From Kribbella amoyensis (lineage in GTDB: Bacteria > Actinomycetota > Actinomycetes > Propionibacteriales > Kribbellaceae), in contig NZ_VIVK01000001.1 in the NCBI RefSeq assembly GCF_007828865.1, positions 3,410,001 to 3,474,000 of the forward strand: a DNA stretch of 64,000 nucleotides, read 5' to 3'. The notes under the pieces are model-generated. The model was given only the letters and a program-made list of their open reading frames with translations, was not told the origin of the DNA and made no database searches. Below are positions 1 through 8,604 of the stretch, one piece after another. Position 1 is the first letter of the stretch. Every line of letters starts with the position of its first letter. Both the position numbers and the translations under genes were made by a program.

Positions 1-181
1 CACCTGGTCGATCCGGGCGACGGTTCACCAGGCCACCGGCATGGTGGTCGCTCAGTTGCAGGTCGGCGTCGACGACGCGTTGGCGATCCTGCGGGCGCAC
101 GCCTATGCCCACGGGACGACACTGGCCGAGATCGCCGAGGAGGTCGTGCAGCGCCGCCTCGACTTTCGGGAGGAAACATGA
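1..181 (+). CDS. ANTAR-domain regulator, C-terminal fragment (partial)
   Basis: The reading frame is open from base 2 to a TGA at 179-181; the start lies upstream of the window. The visible 59 residues form a three-helix ANTAR domain (VHQATGMVVAQL, then LAILRAHA and LAEIAEEVV). In this family ANTAR binds paired hairpins in mRNA leaders and prevents termination, usually under control of an N-terminal GAF/PAS or receiver domain that is not visible here. The next gene starts inside the stop codon (ATGA overlap) and carries the same type of domain, so the two are translationally coupled. The family is clear; the sensory part and signal cannot be judged. Confidence 0.8.
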   Translation, partial: TWSIRATVHQATGMVVAQLQVGVDDALAILRAHAYAHGTTLAEIAEEVVQRRLDFREET

Positions 182-906
182 CCGAGGCAAGTCAGCAGCT
201 GCCTCCGGGTGTCGTCCGGGAGCTGGCCGCCGCGACGACTGCGCTGACCGAGGACCACGACGTCGTCGGTACTCTCACCCAGTTGCTGGTCGGTTGTGCC
301 CGGGTGACCCGGGCAGAGGCGGCCGGACTGCTGGTCCAGGGACCGGCACCTGGTTCGCTGGAGTTGCTGGCGTCGACCAGCCATCGCGCCGCGGAGCTCG
401 AGCTCTACCAGCTGCATACCGACCAAGGTCCCTGTATCGAGGCGATCCAGGAGAACGCGCCGAGGTCGGCCACCGGGCTGGCCGAGGTGACCGGTCGCTG
501 GCCGCAGCTGGTCGGGGTGTTCCTGAAGAACGACTTCACCGGTGCGCACGCGTCACCGTTGCGCTGGCGCGGTGAGGCACTGGGCGCGCTGGGACTGTTC
601 TTCGCCGACGGCACCGCGGCCGAGGGGATCGACGACCTCGCCCAGGCGTTCGCGGACATGGCGACACTGACGATCGTGCACGCCGGCACGGTGTCCGCGG
701 ACCAGGTGATCGAGCAGACCCAGGCGGCGCTGGCCGAGCGGACCGTGATCGAACAGGCCAAGGGTGTGCTCGCCTACCAACGCGGGCTGCAGATGGACGC
801 CTCGTTCGACGAGCTGCTGACGATGGCCGCCGAGCAGGACCGGCCGGCTGCCCAGGTGGCGGCCGAGATCGTCCGCCGGGCAGCTACAGGCGACCAGCCT
901 TCTTGA
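178..906 (+). CDS. GAF-ANTAR regulatory protein
   Basis: A 242-residue protein with a GAF-like sensory domain (about residues 15-165) and a C-terminal ANTAR RNA-binding domain (about 180-235; VIEQAKGVLAYQRG then FDELLTMAAEQ and AAQVAAEIVRRA). This layout is common in actinobacteria, where such proteins are thought to act as RNA-binding antiterminators triggered by a ligand or redox signal. The start overlaps the stop of another ANTAR gene, so two ANTAR proteins are made from one transcript. Its 3' end overlaps the convergent DUF58 gene by 23 bp. The signal and RNA targets are unknown. Confidence 0.85.
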   Translation: MTEASQQLPPGVVRELAAATTALTEDHDVVGTLTQLLVGCARVTRAEAAGLLVQGPAPGSLELLASTSHRAAELELYQLHTDQGPCIEAIQENAPRSATGLAEVTGRWPQLVGVFLKNDFTGAHASPLRWRGEALGALGLFFADGTAAEGIDDLAQAFADMATLTIVHAGTVSADQVIEQTQAALAERTVIEQAKGVLAYQRGLQMDASFDELLTMAAEQDRPAAQVAAEIVRRAATGDQPS

Positions 907-2176
907 GCGCCAGGTAGGTGTCGGCCAGCGCCGGCGCCAGCTGGTCCGGGTTCTCGTCGACGACGGTGACACCGGCCCGGGTGAGGACCGCGGTGACGCG
1001 TTCCCGGTCGAGGCGGGAGCGCGCCGCCGAGGCCGCGCCGTACACCTCGATCAGGTCGCCGCGGGCGGCTTCGAGCTCGTCCAGCCGGGGGTCGGCGACG
1101 GAGGCCAGCACGATCAGGTGCCGGCGCAGCAGCGGCCCGATGATCGGCAGCAGCGACTCCTCGATCACGGCCGGGTCCAGCCCGGTCAGCAGGACGACGA
1201 GCGAGCGCTGGCCGAGGCGTTCGAGCACCTGCGACACCACCACCCGGAAGTCGGTCTGGACCAGCTCCGCGTCGACGGTGGCGAGCGCGTTCACGAACGA
1301 CGGCAGGACGTCGGCGGGGGCCGGCCTGCGGACGTCGGCGCGGACCGCGGAATCACAGGCCAGCAGCGTGACCCGGTCACCGGCCCGGGTGGCCAGGGCC
1401 GCGAGCAGCAGAGCCGCGTCCATCGCGTGGTCGAGCCGAGGCGCGTCGCCGACCCGGCCGGCCGACATCCGGCCCGAGTCGATCACGATCGCCACCTGCC
1501 GGTCCCGTTCGGGACGCCAGGTCCGCAGCACGACGTTGCCGCGGCGGGCGGTGGCTCGCCAGTCGATCGAGCGCACGTCGTCGCCGGGAACGTAGTCCCG
1601 CAAGGAGTCGAACTCGGTGCCCTGGCCCCGGACGAGCAGAGCGGTACGCCCGTCCAGCTCGCGCAACCGGGCCAGCCGGGACGGCAGGTGCTTGCGGCTG
1701 GTGAACGGGGGAAGCGCCCGCACCGTCCACGGCACCCGGTGCGATCCCTGCCGGCCCGCGAAGCCCAGCGGACCGATCGACCGGACCGTCACCCGGTACG
1801 CCTGCCGGTCGCCGCGCCGCGTCGGTACCAGGGTCGTCGTGAACCGGCGGCGTTCGCCCGTCGGCAGGTCGAGGCGGTGCGGCGGATCCTGGACCCCCGC
1901 GGACGGCGGCCAGGCGTCCCGGAGGAGCCCGCGGACCCGGCGGCCAGGGTTCGCGACCAGGAGGGTGACCGTGGCTCGCTCGCTGAGGCGGACCGCGTTG
2001 TCCCCCTCCCGGCCGAACTGCAGCCGCCGGGGCGAACCTGCGAGCAGGACGTCGGTCAGGCAGACCACCAGCACGACGGCGACGACCAGGCCGACGCCGG
2101 ACCAGTTCGGCAGGACCAGGGCGACGAGGACGACGCCGAGCGCCGCGAGCAGCCCGGCCCGGCCCGTGACGACCAT
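884..2176 (-). CDS. DUF58 domain-containing protein (MoxR-associated)
   Basis: About 430 residues. Two N-terminal membrane segments (LLAALGVVLVALVLP, VGLVVAVVLVVCLTDVLLAG) precede a beta-rich part and the DUF58 core with DYVPGDDVRSIDWRATAR (around residue 215), followed by a vWA-like half (VAIVIDSGRMSAG) with a MIDAS-like DxGxxS-type motif. DUF58 proteins are co-encoded with MoxR ATPases and are thought to be clients or effectors of a chaperone-like complex at the membrane. The ATG overlaps the moxR stop by one base (TGATG), so an upstream in-frame extension to 2344 is rejected. It is the last gene of a five-gene leftward operon. Confidence 0.88.
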   Translation of the reverse strand: MVVTGRAGLLAALGVVLVALVLPNWSGVGLVVAVVLVVCLTDVLLAGSPRRLQFGREGDNAVRLSERATVTLLVANPGRRVRGLLRDAWPPSAGVQDPPHRLDLPTGERRRFTTTLVPTRRGDRQAYRVTVRSIGPLGFAGRQGSHRVPWTVRALPPFTSRKHLPSRLARLRELDGRTALLVRGQGTEFDSLRDYVPGDDVRSIDWRATARRGNVVLRTWRPERDRQVAIVIDSGRMSAGRVGDAPRLDHAMDAALLLAALATRAGDRVTLLACDSAVRADVRRPAPADVLPSFVNALATVDAELVQTDFRVVVSQVLERLGQRSLVVLLTGLDPAVIEESLLPIIGPLLRRHLIVLASVADPRLDELEAARGDLIEVYGAASAARSRLDRERVTAVLTRAGVTVVDENPDQLAPALADTYLALKKAGRL

Positions 2177-3153
2177 CAGCGGGGGACCGGGACCGTGGCC
2201 AGCACGCTCTCCAGCACGGCGTCGGCGGTGACCCCTTCCAGCTCCGCCTCCGGCCGGATCTGCACCCGGTGCCGCAGACAGGGCCGCGCCATCGCCTTCA
2301 CGTCGTCCGGGATCACGTAGTCGCGCCCGGACAACCACGCCCACGCCCGGGCGACCGCGAGCAGCGCCGTCGCACCACGCGGCGACACCCCGAGCTGCAA
2401 CGAGGGCGACTGCCGGGTGGCCCGGCAGAGGTCGACGACGTACGCCAGGACGTCCTCGCGGACCGCGACCCGGCGGACCGCGGCCTGTCCGGCGCGCAGG
2501 TCCTCGGGGCCGGCCACCGGACGCAGCCCCGCCGCGGCCAGGTCGCGCGGGTCGAAGCCCTGCGCGTGCCGGGCCAGGACGGCGATCTCCGCGTCCCGCG
2601 GCGGGATGTCCAGGGTCACCTTGAGCAGGAACCGGTCCAGCTGGGCCTCGGGCAACGGGTACGTGCCCTCGTACTCGACCGGGTTCTGGGTGGCGGCCAC
2701 CACGAACGGCTCCGGCAGCTTGCGCGGGACGCCGTCGACGGTGACCTGCCGCTCCTCCATCGCCTCGAGCAGCGCGGCCTGCGTCTTCGGCGGGGTCCGG
2801 TTGATCTCGTCGGCGAGCAGGATGTTGGTGAACACCGGCCCGGGCCGGAACTCGAACTCGCTCGTCTTCGCGTCGTAGACCAGCGACCCGGTGACGTCAC
2901 CGGGCATCAGGTCCGGGGTGAACTGGACCCGCTTCGTGTCCAGCCGCAGCGCGGTCGACAGCGCCCGCACCATCAGCGTCTTCGCCGTCCCGGGCACGCC
3001 TTCGAGCAGGACGTGTCCCTTGCACAGCAACGCCAGCACCAACGCGGTCACCGCGGTGTCCTGGCCGACCACCGCCTTGCCGATCTCGGTCCGCAGCTCG
3101 ACCAGCGCCTGCCGGGCCCGCTCGGGAGTCACGTCAGCGCTCGTGGTTGTCAC
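2176..3153 (-). CDS. MoxR family AAA+ ATPase
   Basis: A 325-residue AAA+ ATPase of normal MoxR length. Walker A is LLEGVPGTAKT, Walker B is ILLADEINR, sensor 1 is VVAATQNPVEYEG, and the arginine-finger region is LPEAQLDRF. The C-terminal lid includes LQLGVSPRGATALL, a MoxR hallmark. MoxR proteins are chaperone-like ATPases that activate vWA-containing or membrane partners. The GTG start at 3153 has AGGAGGT about 9 nt upstream and overlaps the DUF4350 stop (GTGA); a longer reading back to 3495 would run over that gene and is a shadow. The neighbouring DUF58, DUF4350 and DUF4129 genes are the usual partners. Confidence 0.95.
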   Translation of the reverse strand: MTTTSADVTPERARQALVELRTEIGKAVVGQDTAVTALVLALLCKGHVLLEGVPGTAKTLMVRALSTALRLDTKRVQFTPDLMPGDVTGSLVYDAKTSEFEFRPGPVFTNILLADEINRTPPKTQAALLEAMEERQVTVDGVPRKLPEPFVVAATQNPVEYEGTYPLPEAQLDRFLLKVTLDIPPRDAEIAVLARHAQGFDPRDLAAAGLRPVAGPEDLRAGQAAVRRVAVREDVLAYVVDLCRATRQSPSLQLGVSPRGATALLAVARAWAWLSGRDYVIPDDVKAMARPCLRHRVQIRPEAELEGVTADAVLESVLATVPVPR

Positions 3154-4298
3154 GGGTGTTCTACCTCCTGGAGAAGCCGATCGAGCTCGTACGACAAGGA
3201 CATCAGGGCCGCGTCGTCCGCGGGTGCCATGCCGTACAGGAGTTCGTACAGCATGGCCGGGTCGCGACCGGTGCGGGCGGCAACGGTCGCCACCACCGCG
3301 TTCGGGTCTGCCCGGCGGGGGATGCCGTGGGCCTTGTGCAGCTTGCCGAGGGCGGACTCGCGCAGCGCGGCGGCGGCCCGGTCCCGGGCGCGGGAGCGAC
3401 GGTACAACCGGGCGCGGCCCTCGGTGGTCTCCGCCGCGTGGACGATGACGGGCAGCGGCTCGGGGACGACGGGGCCGAGCCGGCGACCTCGCCACAGCGC
3501 GATGACGAACGCGGCGAACGCGAGCGACCAGGCGACGTACCGGACGCCCGGCGGGACGACCGGTACGTCCTCGTCACCTGCTTTGCCGTACGCCGTCGAG
3601 TCGTACTGCGGGAGATACCAGACCAGCTCCTCGTGGGTGCCGATCAGGTTGAGCGCGAGGGCCGCGTTGCCGTCCTCGGCCAGTTGGGAGTTCGTGAAGG
3701 AGCGGGGCGTGCCGATGACGTCGACGGTCCGGTCACCGTTCTCCAGCCGGATCACGGTGTGGTTGATGCCGTCGCCGTAACAGGTCTGCGCCTCCGACGG
3801 TGCGGAGTACGACGTCCCGGCCACCGTGGCGGTCCCGGCCTTCACCGCGGCCGGCAGGTCGCAGCCGGGCTGACGGCTCTCCTCGGACAGACCGGCACTC
3901 ACGCTTTCGATGCCTGGGGCAAAGACTTCCAGGGCGCGTTCGTCCGGCCGGACCAGGATCACGTGGTCCCAGCCAGCCGAGCCGATCCGCTGCCAGTCGC
4001 TCCTGCTCAGCGCACCTCCGGGCGTGATCAGCAGCGCACGGCCCTCCCCATCGGCTTGCGCGTCATCCACGTTCTCCGTACCGGTCACCTCCACCCCGTG
4101 GTCACGCAGCAGGCTCGCGAGGGCTCGCGCGCCGGTCGGCTCGGCGGAGTCCGGGCTGAACGGTCCGGTGGTCCGGGCCGTCGTCGCGATCATCACGACG
4201 AACACCCCGAGGACGAGCAGCCCGGTGATCAGCAGCGGCATCCGCAGGACGCGCCAGCTCTCGGCGGCGCTCCGGCCGACCGGAGTACTCGTGCTCAT
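3150..4298 (-). CDS. DUF4350 domain-containing membrane protein
   Basis: A 382-residue protein with one N-terminal membrane segment (LLITGLLVLGVFVVMIATTA), an extracytoplasmic domain of about 200 residues matching the DUF4350 pattern (PTGARALASLLRDHGVEV near residue 60), a second segment (VAWSLAFAAFVIALW) and a cytoplasmic tail rich in Arg and Ala. DUF4350 is a class I glutamine-amidotransferase-like fold found in MoxR operons; its role is not known to me. It overlaps both neighbours by 4 bp, so it is tightly coupled to DUF4129 upstream and moxR downstream. Confidence 0.85.
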   Translation of the reverse strand: MSTSTPVGRSAAESWRVLRMPLLITGLLVLGVFVVMIATTARTTGPFSPDSAEPTGARALASLLRDHGVEVTGTENVDDAQADGEGRALLITPGGALSRSDWQRIGSAGWDHVILVRPDERALEVFAPGIESVSAGLSEESRQPGCDLPAAVKAGTATVAGTSYSAPSEAQTCYGDGINHTVIRLENGDRTVDVIGTPRSFTNSQLAEDGNAALALNLIGTHEELVWYLPQYDSTAYGKAGDEDVPVVPPGVRYVAWSLAFAAFVIALWRGRRLGPVVPEPLPVIVHAAETTEGRARLYRRSRARDRAAAALRESALGKLHKAHGIPRRADPNAVVATVAARTGRDPAMLYELLYGMAPADDAALMSLSYELDRLLQEVEHP

Positions 4299-4933
4299 CC
4301 GCGCACCAGCGCCCTGGTGCTCACCTTGCGGGCGGCCTCGTCTGCGGCGACGACGGCGGCGTACCGCTCGGGCGTCCCAGGACGATTGCCGTAGACAACT
4401 TCGGTGAAAACGTCCGCCCCCGGCTGCAACCTTTGCCGCAGCTCCGGTACCACCTGCGCCGCGTCGGCCACCGCCTCGTACGCCGTCCGGCCGGCCCGTT
4501 CGTCCAGCACGGTGCGCTCGGTCAGCTCGGCCACACAGGCGCGGAACCGGCTACGGACAGCGGCCGCGTAATCGCCGGCAGCGGCCTCCTGCTCGGCCTG
4601 TGTCCGATACTGCGTTGCGGTCAGCGGCCTGGCGGTGTCGAAGACGGCCTCGGTGCTCGTGGACCGCGTGGTACGAAGCACCCCGGCCCGCCAGAGCACG
4701 ACGATCACCACCAGCGCGATCAGGCCGATGAGCATGTACAGCCCACCGTTGCCGCCGCTCGCCGGGTCCACCAGGCCGTCGAACAGGTCGTAGATCCACT
4801 CCAGCACCTTCTGGATCGCCCGGGAGATCAGCGAGTCGCCGGCCTGGCCGTACACCGGCTTCGACAGCTCGCGGGCCGCCTCGGCCGCGGCGTCGTCGCG
4901 GCTGATGTCCACCGGTGGTTCGGACGGGAACAT
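4295..4933 (-). CDS. DUF4129 domain-containing membrane protein
   Basis: About 212 residues from ATG 4933. It opens with EPPVDISRDDAAAEAARELSKP, has one membrane segment (LYMLIGLIALVVIVVLWRAGVL, about 67-88) and a C-terminal cytoplasmic DUF4129 domain with AAAVRSRFRACVAELTERTVLDE and GRTAYE. DUF4129 usually sits C-terminal to transglutaminase domains or stands alone in MoxR/DUF58 operons, as here. GTG codons at 4942 and 4945 are alternative starts; 4942 would give a GTGA overlap with the upstream gene. The ATG is chosen because the family pattern begins right after it, so the start is open by 3-4 codons. Confidence 0.82.
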   Translation of the reverse strand: MFPSEPPVDISRDDAAAEAARELSKPVYGQAGDSLISRAIQKVLEWIYDLFDGLVDPASGGNGGLYMLIGLIALVVIVVLWRAGVLRTTRSTSTEAVFDTARPLTATQYRTQAEQEAAAGDYAAAVRSRFRACVAELTERTVLDERAGRTAYEAVADAAQVVPELRQRLQPGADVFTEVVYGNRPGTPERYAAVVAADEAARKVSTRALVRG

Positions 4934-4938
4934 CGCGA

Positions 4939-6006
4939 TCACCACCCCGATCCGGTCGGTTGTCCGGCCGGCAGCTCGGTCGGCCGGAGCGCGGGCCGCA
5001 GCCACAGGTCGAGGCCCTCCCGCCGGACCCGGAGGTCCAGGTAGATCAGGGCCTGGACCGCGGACATGAAGGCCAGGCTCGCGATCAGCGTCAGCACCGT
5101 GGCGACACCGGCGGCGGCACCGACCGCGACGGCCACCACGACCGCGCTGTCGCTGTTGCTGCCGTCCGCCCACGCACCGAGGGTCAACACCAGAGTGGTG
5201 ATGCCGAACTGCAGCGCGTAGCTGACCACGTTCACCACCAGGCCGCCGAAGAGCAGGATGCCGAAGACCCGCCAGAACCGGCCGCGAACCAGCTCCCACG
5301 AACGCTTCAGGGCGCCCCAGATCCCCACCCGGACAGGGATGTACAGCCCGATGTCCGGCGCGTGCTTGCCCTCCAGCAGGACCACCGTCCCGGCCAGGAC
5401 CAGCCGGATCCCGACGAAGAGCACGAGCAGACCGCCCACCAGCATGAGCACCAGGGCGAGCCCGCCGGCCACCTCGGACGAGATCGCCGCGTCCGCTCCG
5501 CTGCCCAGGCCGACCACGGCGAGCAGCCACCCGGCGATGAGCAAGACGAACGACAACGACTGCGCGAGCCCGACCGCGGCGAGCGCGGGCAACGCCGGCC
5601 GGACCAGGCGGAGCAGCTCCTTCGGGCCGAGCCGGTGCGCCAGCTGGCTGCGGATCGCCGCCAGCGCGATGATCCCGGCCAGCATGCTCGACACGACCGC
5701 GAACAGCACCAGCTGCACGGCGTACGTGAGCAACAGCGCGGCACCCGCCTGTGCCAGCGGATCATCGGCCTCCAAGAACCCACCGATGCCGCCCGGTACC
5801 GCCACCTGGGTGAGCGCGGCCTGGACGGCGGCCAGCGCGATCCCGGCCAGCACCGGCAGGCCGAGCATGATCGTCTTGTTCTCGGAGATGGTCCGGGCCG
5901 CGTTGTCCAGCAGGTCGGCGGGCAGCCACGGGCGCAACGGCTCGGCAACGGTCTCCCGGACTCCCAGGTCGTCCCGCACGCCGCCTCCGCTCGCTCGCCG
6001 GGTCAC
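4939..6006 (-). CDS. Polytopic membrane protein of the MoxR operon
   Basis: A 355-residue protein with an N-terminal helix (PADLLDNAARTISENK), then about six to seven membrane segments, including LPVLAGIALAAVQAAL, AALLLTYAVQLVLFAVV, ALVLMLVGGLLVLFVGIRLVLA and VFGILLFGGLVVNVVSYAL. The segment LLEGKHAPDIG followed by ALKRSWELVRGRFWRVFGILL resembles glycerophosphodiester phosphodiesterase-type membrane domains, but I do not assign a function. GTG 6006 is the longest start; GTG 5979 has GGAGG 4 nt before it and is a strong alternative. It is the first gene of the leftward operon, divergent from mtrA across 169 bp. Confidence 0.75.
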   Translation of the reverse strand: MTRRASGGGVRDDLGVRETVAEPLRPWLPADLLDNAARTISENKTIMLGLPVLAGIALAAVQAALTQVAVPGGIGGFLEADDPLAQAGAALLLTYAVQLVLFAVVSSMLAGIIALAAIRSQLAHRLGPKELLRLVRPALPALAAVGLAQSLSFVLLIAGWLLAVVGLGSGADAAISSEVAGGLALVLMLVGGLLVLFVGIRLVLAGTVVLLEGKHAPDIGLYIPVRVGIWGALKRSWELVRGRFWRVFGILLFGGLVVNVVSYALQFGITTLVLTLGAWADGSNSDSAVVVAVAVGAAAGVATVLTLIASLAFMSAVQALIYLDLRVRREGLDLWLRPALRPTELPAGQPTGSGW

Positions 6007-6175
6007 CGGGTTGTCCCCGGCCCGCGCTGTGCACCATGATCTCCCCCCGGACGGTCACCGGCCGCCCTGGTTGGGCGCCCTCCGGCGATCCGGCGTGTGC
6101 ATTACCCCGGGAATGGGACACTATCCGTAGTGCGTACGGCAGCGCACTGGACTCGAACCGGCAAGGAGCAACGGC

Positions 6176-6874
6176 GTGGCAGACGGTAACCGGACGATGC
6201 GGGGCCGCATTCTCATCGTCGACGACGACACCGCGTTGTCGGAGATGCTCAGCATCGTGCTGCGCAACGAGGGCTACGACACGTACCTGGTCGCCACCGG
6301 GGACAAGGCCGTGCCGGCCTTCCGTGAGTTCAAGCCGGACCTGTTGCTGCTCGACCTGATGCTGCCGGGGATGGACGGAATCGACGTCTGCCGCGCGATC
6401 CGGGCCGAGTCCGGCGTACCGATCGTGATGCTGACCGCGAAGAGCGACACCGTGGACGTCGTGCTGGGCCTGGAGTCCGGCGCCGACGACTACGTGGTGA
6501 AGCCGTTCAAGCCGAAGGAGCTGGTGGCCCGGATCCGGGCCCGGCTGCGCCGGATGGACGAGCCCGGGCCGGAGTCGCTGACCATCGGGGACCTGACCAT
6601 CGACGTGGCCGGCCACTCGGTGAAGCGGGCCGGCGAGACGATCCAGCTGACCCCGCTGGAGTTCGACCTGCTGGTCTGCCTGGCCTCCAAGCCCTGGCAG
6701 GTGTTCACCCGTGAGGTGCTGCTGGAGCAGGTCTGGGGCTACCGGCACGCCGCGGACACCCGGTTGGTGAACGTGCACGTGCAGCGGCTCCGGTCGAAGA
6801 TCGAGAAGGACCCTGAGCACCCCGAGATCGTGGTCACGGTCCGGGGCGTCGGTTACAAGGCGGGTGCGGACTGA
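6176..6874 (+). CDS. mtrA: DNA-binding response regulator MtrA
   Basis: A 232-residue OmpR/PhoB-type regulator. The receiver has the acidic pocket IVDDD (15-18), phospho-acceptor Asp60 in LLLLDLMLPGMDG and the conserved Lys in MLTAKSD; the winged-helix DNA-binding domain covers about 140-230 (LTPLEFDLLVCLASKPWQVFTREVLLEQVWGY read in parts). GTG 6176 is the start, with AAGGAG 7 nt upstream. MtrA is an essential or global regulator of cell wall, division and DNA replication genes in actinobacteria. Identity rests on the linked mtrB and lpqB and on very strong conservation. Confidence 0.97.
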   Translation: MADGNRTMRGRILIVDDDTALSEMLSIVLRNEGYDTYLVATGDKAVPAFREFKPDLLLLDLMLPGMDGIDVCRAIRAESGVPIVMLTAKSDTVDVVLGLESGADDYVVKPFKPKELVARIRARLRRMDEPGPESLTIGDLTIDVAGHSVKRAGETIQLTPLEFDLLVCLASKPWQVFTREVLLEQVWGYRHAADTRLVNVHVQRLRSKIEKDPEHPEIVVTVRGVGYKAGAD

Positions 6875-6966
6875 TCGAGTACGGCCGCGACGAGACGTCG
6901 CCGGCGGAGAAACCGGACCAAGAACCGGAACCCCGCGGTACCGAGATCGAGCTCACCGCCGCCGGG

Positions 6967-8604
6967 GTGGACTGGCACGCCCTGCCGCAACCGTTCTGGC
7001 GGACCCACCCCAAGCACTGGCCGGACCTGTGGCGGCGCTCGATCCAGGCCCGGATCGTCACCGGCACGCTGCTGATGTCCGCGGTGGTGGTGATCCTGGT
7101 CGGCTGGGTGATGATGAGCCAGGTCACCGACGGCGTGCTGGAGTCCCGCCGGACCAGCGCCCAGGCCGAGGCGGCCGCCCAGCTCACCACGCTGAGCAAC
7201 TCGATCAACGCGGCCGACCCGGCCGCGATCAGCCAGAACCTGTCCCAGCTGGTCCAGGGCTCCAACCGGGCCGGCCTGTACGACGTGGTGCTGGTGCCGA
7301 CCGACTCGTCCGGCTCCACCAACATCCGCAGTACCGGGCTGGTGGAGTCCTCGTCGATCCCGCAGCAGCTGCAGTCGTCGGTGTCGAGCGACGAGAGCAA
7401 GCTCTACGACACGTACACGCTGATCAAGTACGACGGCCGGCCGAGCGAGCCCGGGCTGGTGATCGGCTCGAAGGTCCGGGTGAACTCCACCGGCGAGCGG
7501 TACCAGGTCTACTTCCTGTTCCCGCTGACCGCACAGCAGGAGATCCTCGACGTGGTCCAGCGGGCCCTGGTCACCGCCGGGTTGCTGCTGGTGCTGCTGC
7601 TCGGCGCGGTCGCCTGGCTGGTCACCCGGCAGGTGGTCACCCCGGTCCGGATGGCCCGCCGGATCGCGGAGCGGCTCGCGGCCGGCAAGCTCGAGGAGCG
7701 GATGCAGGTCCGCGGGTCCGACGACCTGGCCCGGCTGGCGGTCTCGTTCAACAAGATGGCCAGCAACCTGCAGCAGCAGATCCGCCGGCTGGAGGAGCTG
7801 TCCCGGTTGCAGCGCCGGTTCGTGTCCGACGTGTCGCACGAACTGCGCACCCCGCTCACCACGGTCCGGATGGCGGCCGACCTGCTGCACGAGTCCCGCG
7901 ACGAGTTCGACCCGATCAGCCGCCGGTCCGTCGAGCTGCTGCAGAACGAGCTCAACCGGTTCGAGGAACTGCTCGCCGATCTGCTCGAGATCAGCCGGTT
8001 CGACGCGGGCGCCGCCGCGCTGGACCTGGAGGACGTCGACCTGCGCGACATCGTCGCCCGGGTGCTGGAGAACCACGAGACCCTGTTGCAGCGCAAGGGC
8101 TGCGAGGTGGAACTGGACATGCCCGTACCGTGCCGCGCCCAGGTCGACTCGCGCCGGATCGAACGGATCCTGCGCAACCTGGTCGGCAACGCGATCGAGC
8201 ACAGCGAGGGCCTGCCGATCCGGATCAGCACGGCGACCGACGACGACGCGGCCGCGGTCGCGGTCCGCGACCACGGGGTCGGGTTCCGCGCCGAGGAGGC
8301 CGAGATGGTGTTCAGCCGGTTCTGGCGGGCCGACCCGGCCCGGGCCAGGACGACCGGCGGGACCGGGCTCGGCCTGTCGATCGCGCTCGAGGATGCCCGG
8401 TTGCACGGCGGCCGGCTGGACGCGTGGGGCGCGCCCGGCGACGGCGCGTACTTCCGGTTGACCCTGCCGCGCAGTCCGGACATCACCTTGTCGGGCTCCC
8501 CGCTGCCGTCCCGGCCGACCGATGCCCGGCGGGTGGTGCCCGACCTGTCCCTGGTCGACGTCGGCGCGCCGTACCAGAAGCTCACCGGTGGTGAGGACCG
8601 ATGA
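6967..8604 (+). CDS. mtrB: Sensor histidine kinase MtrB
   Basis: A 545-residue kinase from GTG 6967: membrane segment at about 31-51, extracytoplasmic sensor (52-195), second segment (201-219), HAMP (220-272), HisKA with phospho-acceptor His291 in DVSHELRTPLT, and HATPase with NLVGNAIEHSEG, DHGVGF and GGTGLGL. It phosphorylates MtrA. The frame is open back to the mtrA stop without ATG, GTG or TTG, and the GTG at 6967 has no clear ribosome site, so the true start may be a CTG at 6871 overlapping the mtrA stop (CTGA). The 3' end overlaps lpqB by 4 bp (ATGA). Confidence 0.95.
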   Translation: MDWHALPQPFWRTHPKHWPDLWRRSIQARIVTGTLLMSAVVVILVGWVMMSQVTDGVLESRRTSAQAEAAAQLTTLSNSINAADPAAISQNLSQLVQGSNRAGLYDVVLVPTDSSGSTNIRSTGLVESSSIPQQLQSSVSSDESKLYDTYTLIKYDGRPSEPGLVIGSKVRVNSTGERYQVYFLFPLTAQQEILDVVQRALVTAGLLLVLLLGAVAWLVTRQVVTPVRMARRIAERLAAGKLEERMQVRGSDDLARLAVSFNKMASNLQQQIRRLEELSRLQRRFVSDVSHELRTPLTTVRMAADLLHESRDEFDPISRRSVELLQNELNRFEELLADLLEISRFDAGAAALDLEDVDLRDIVARVLENHETLLQRKGCEVELDMPVPCRAQVDSRRIERILRNLVGNAIEHSEGLPIRISTATDDDAAAVAVRDHGVGFRAEEAEMVFSRFWRADPARARTTGGTGLGLSIALEDARLHGGRLDAWGAPGDGAYFRLTLPRSPDITLSGSPLPSRPTDARRVVPDLSLVDVGAPYQKLTGGEDR

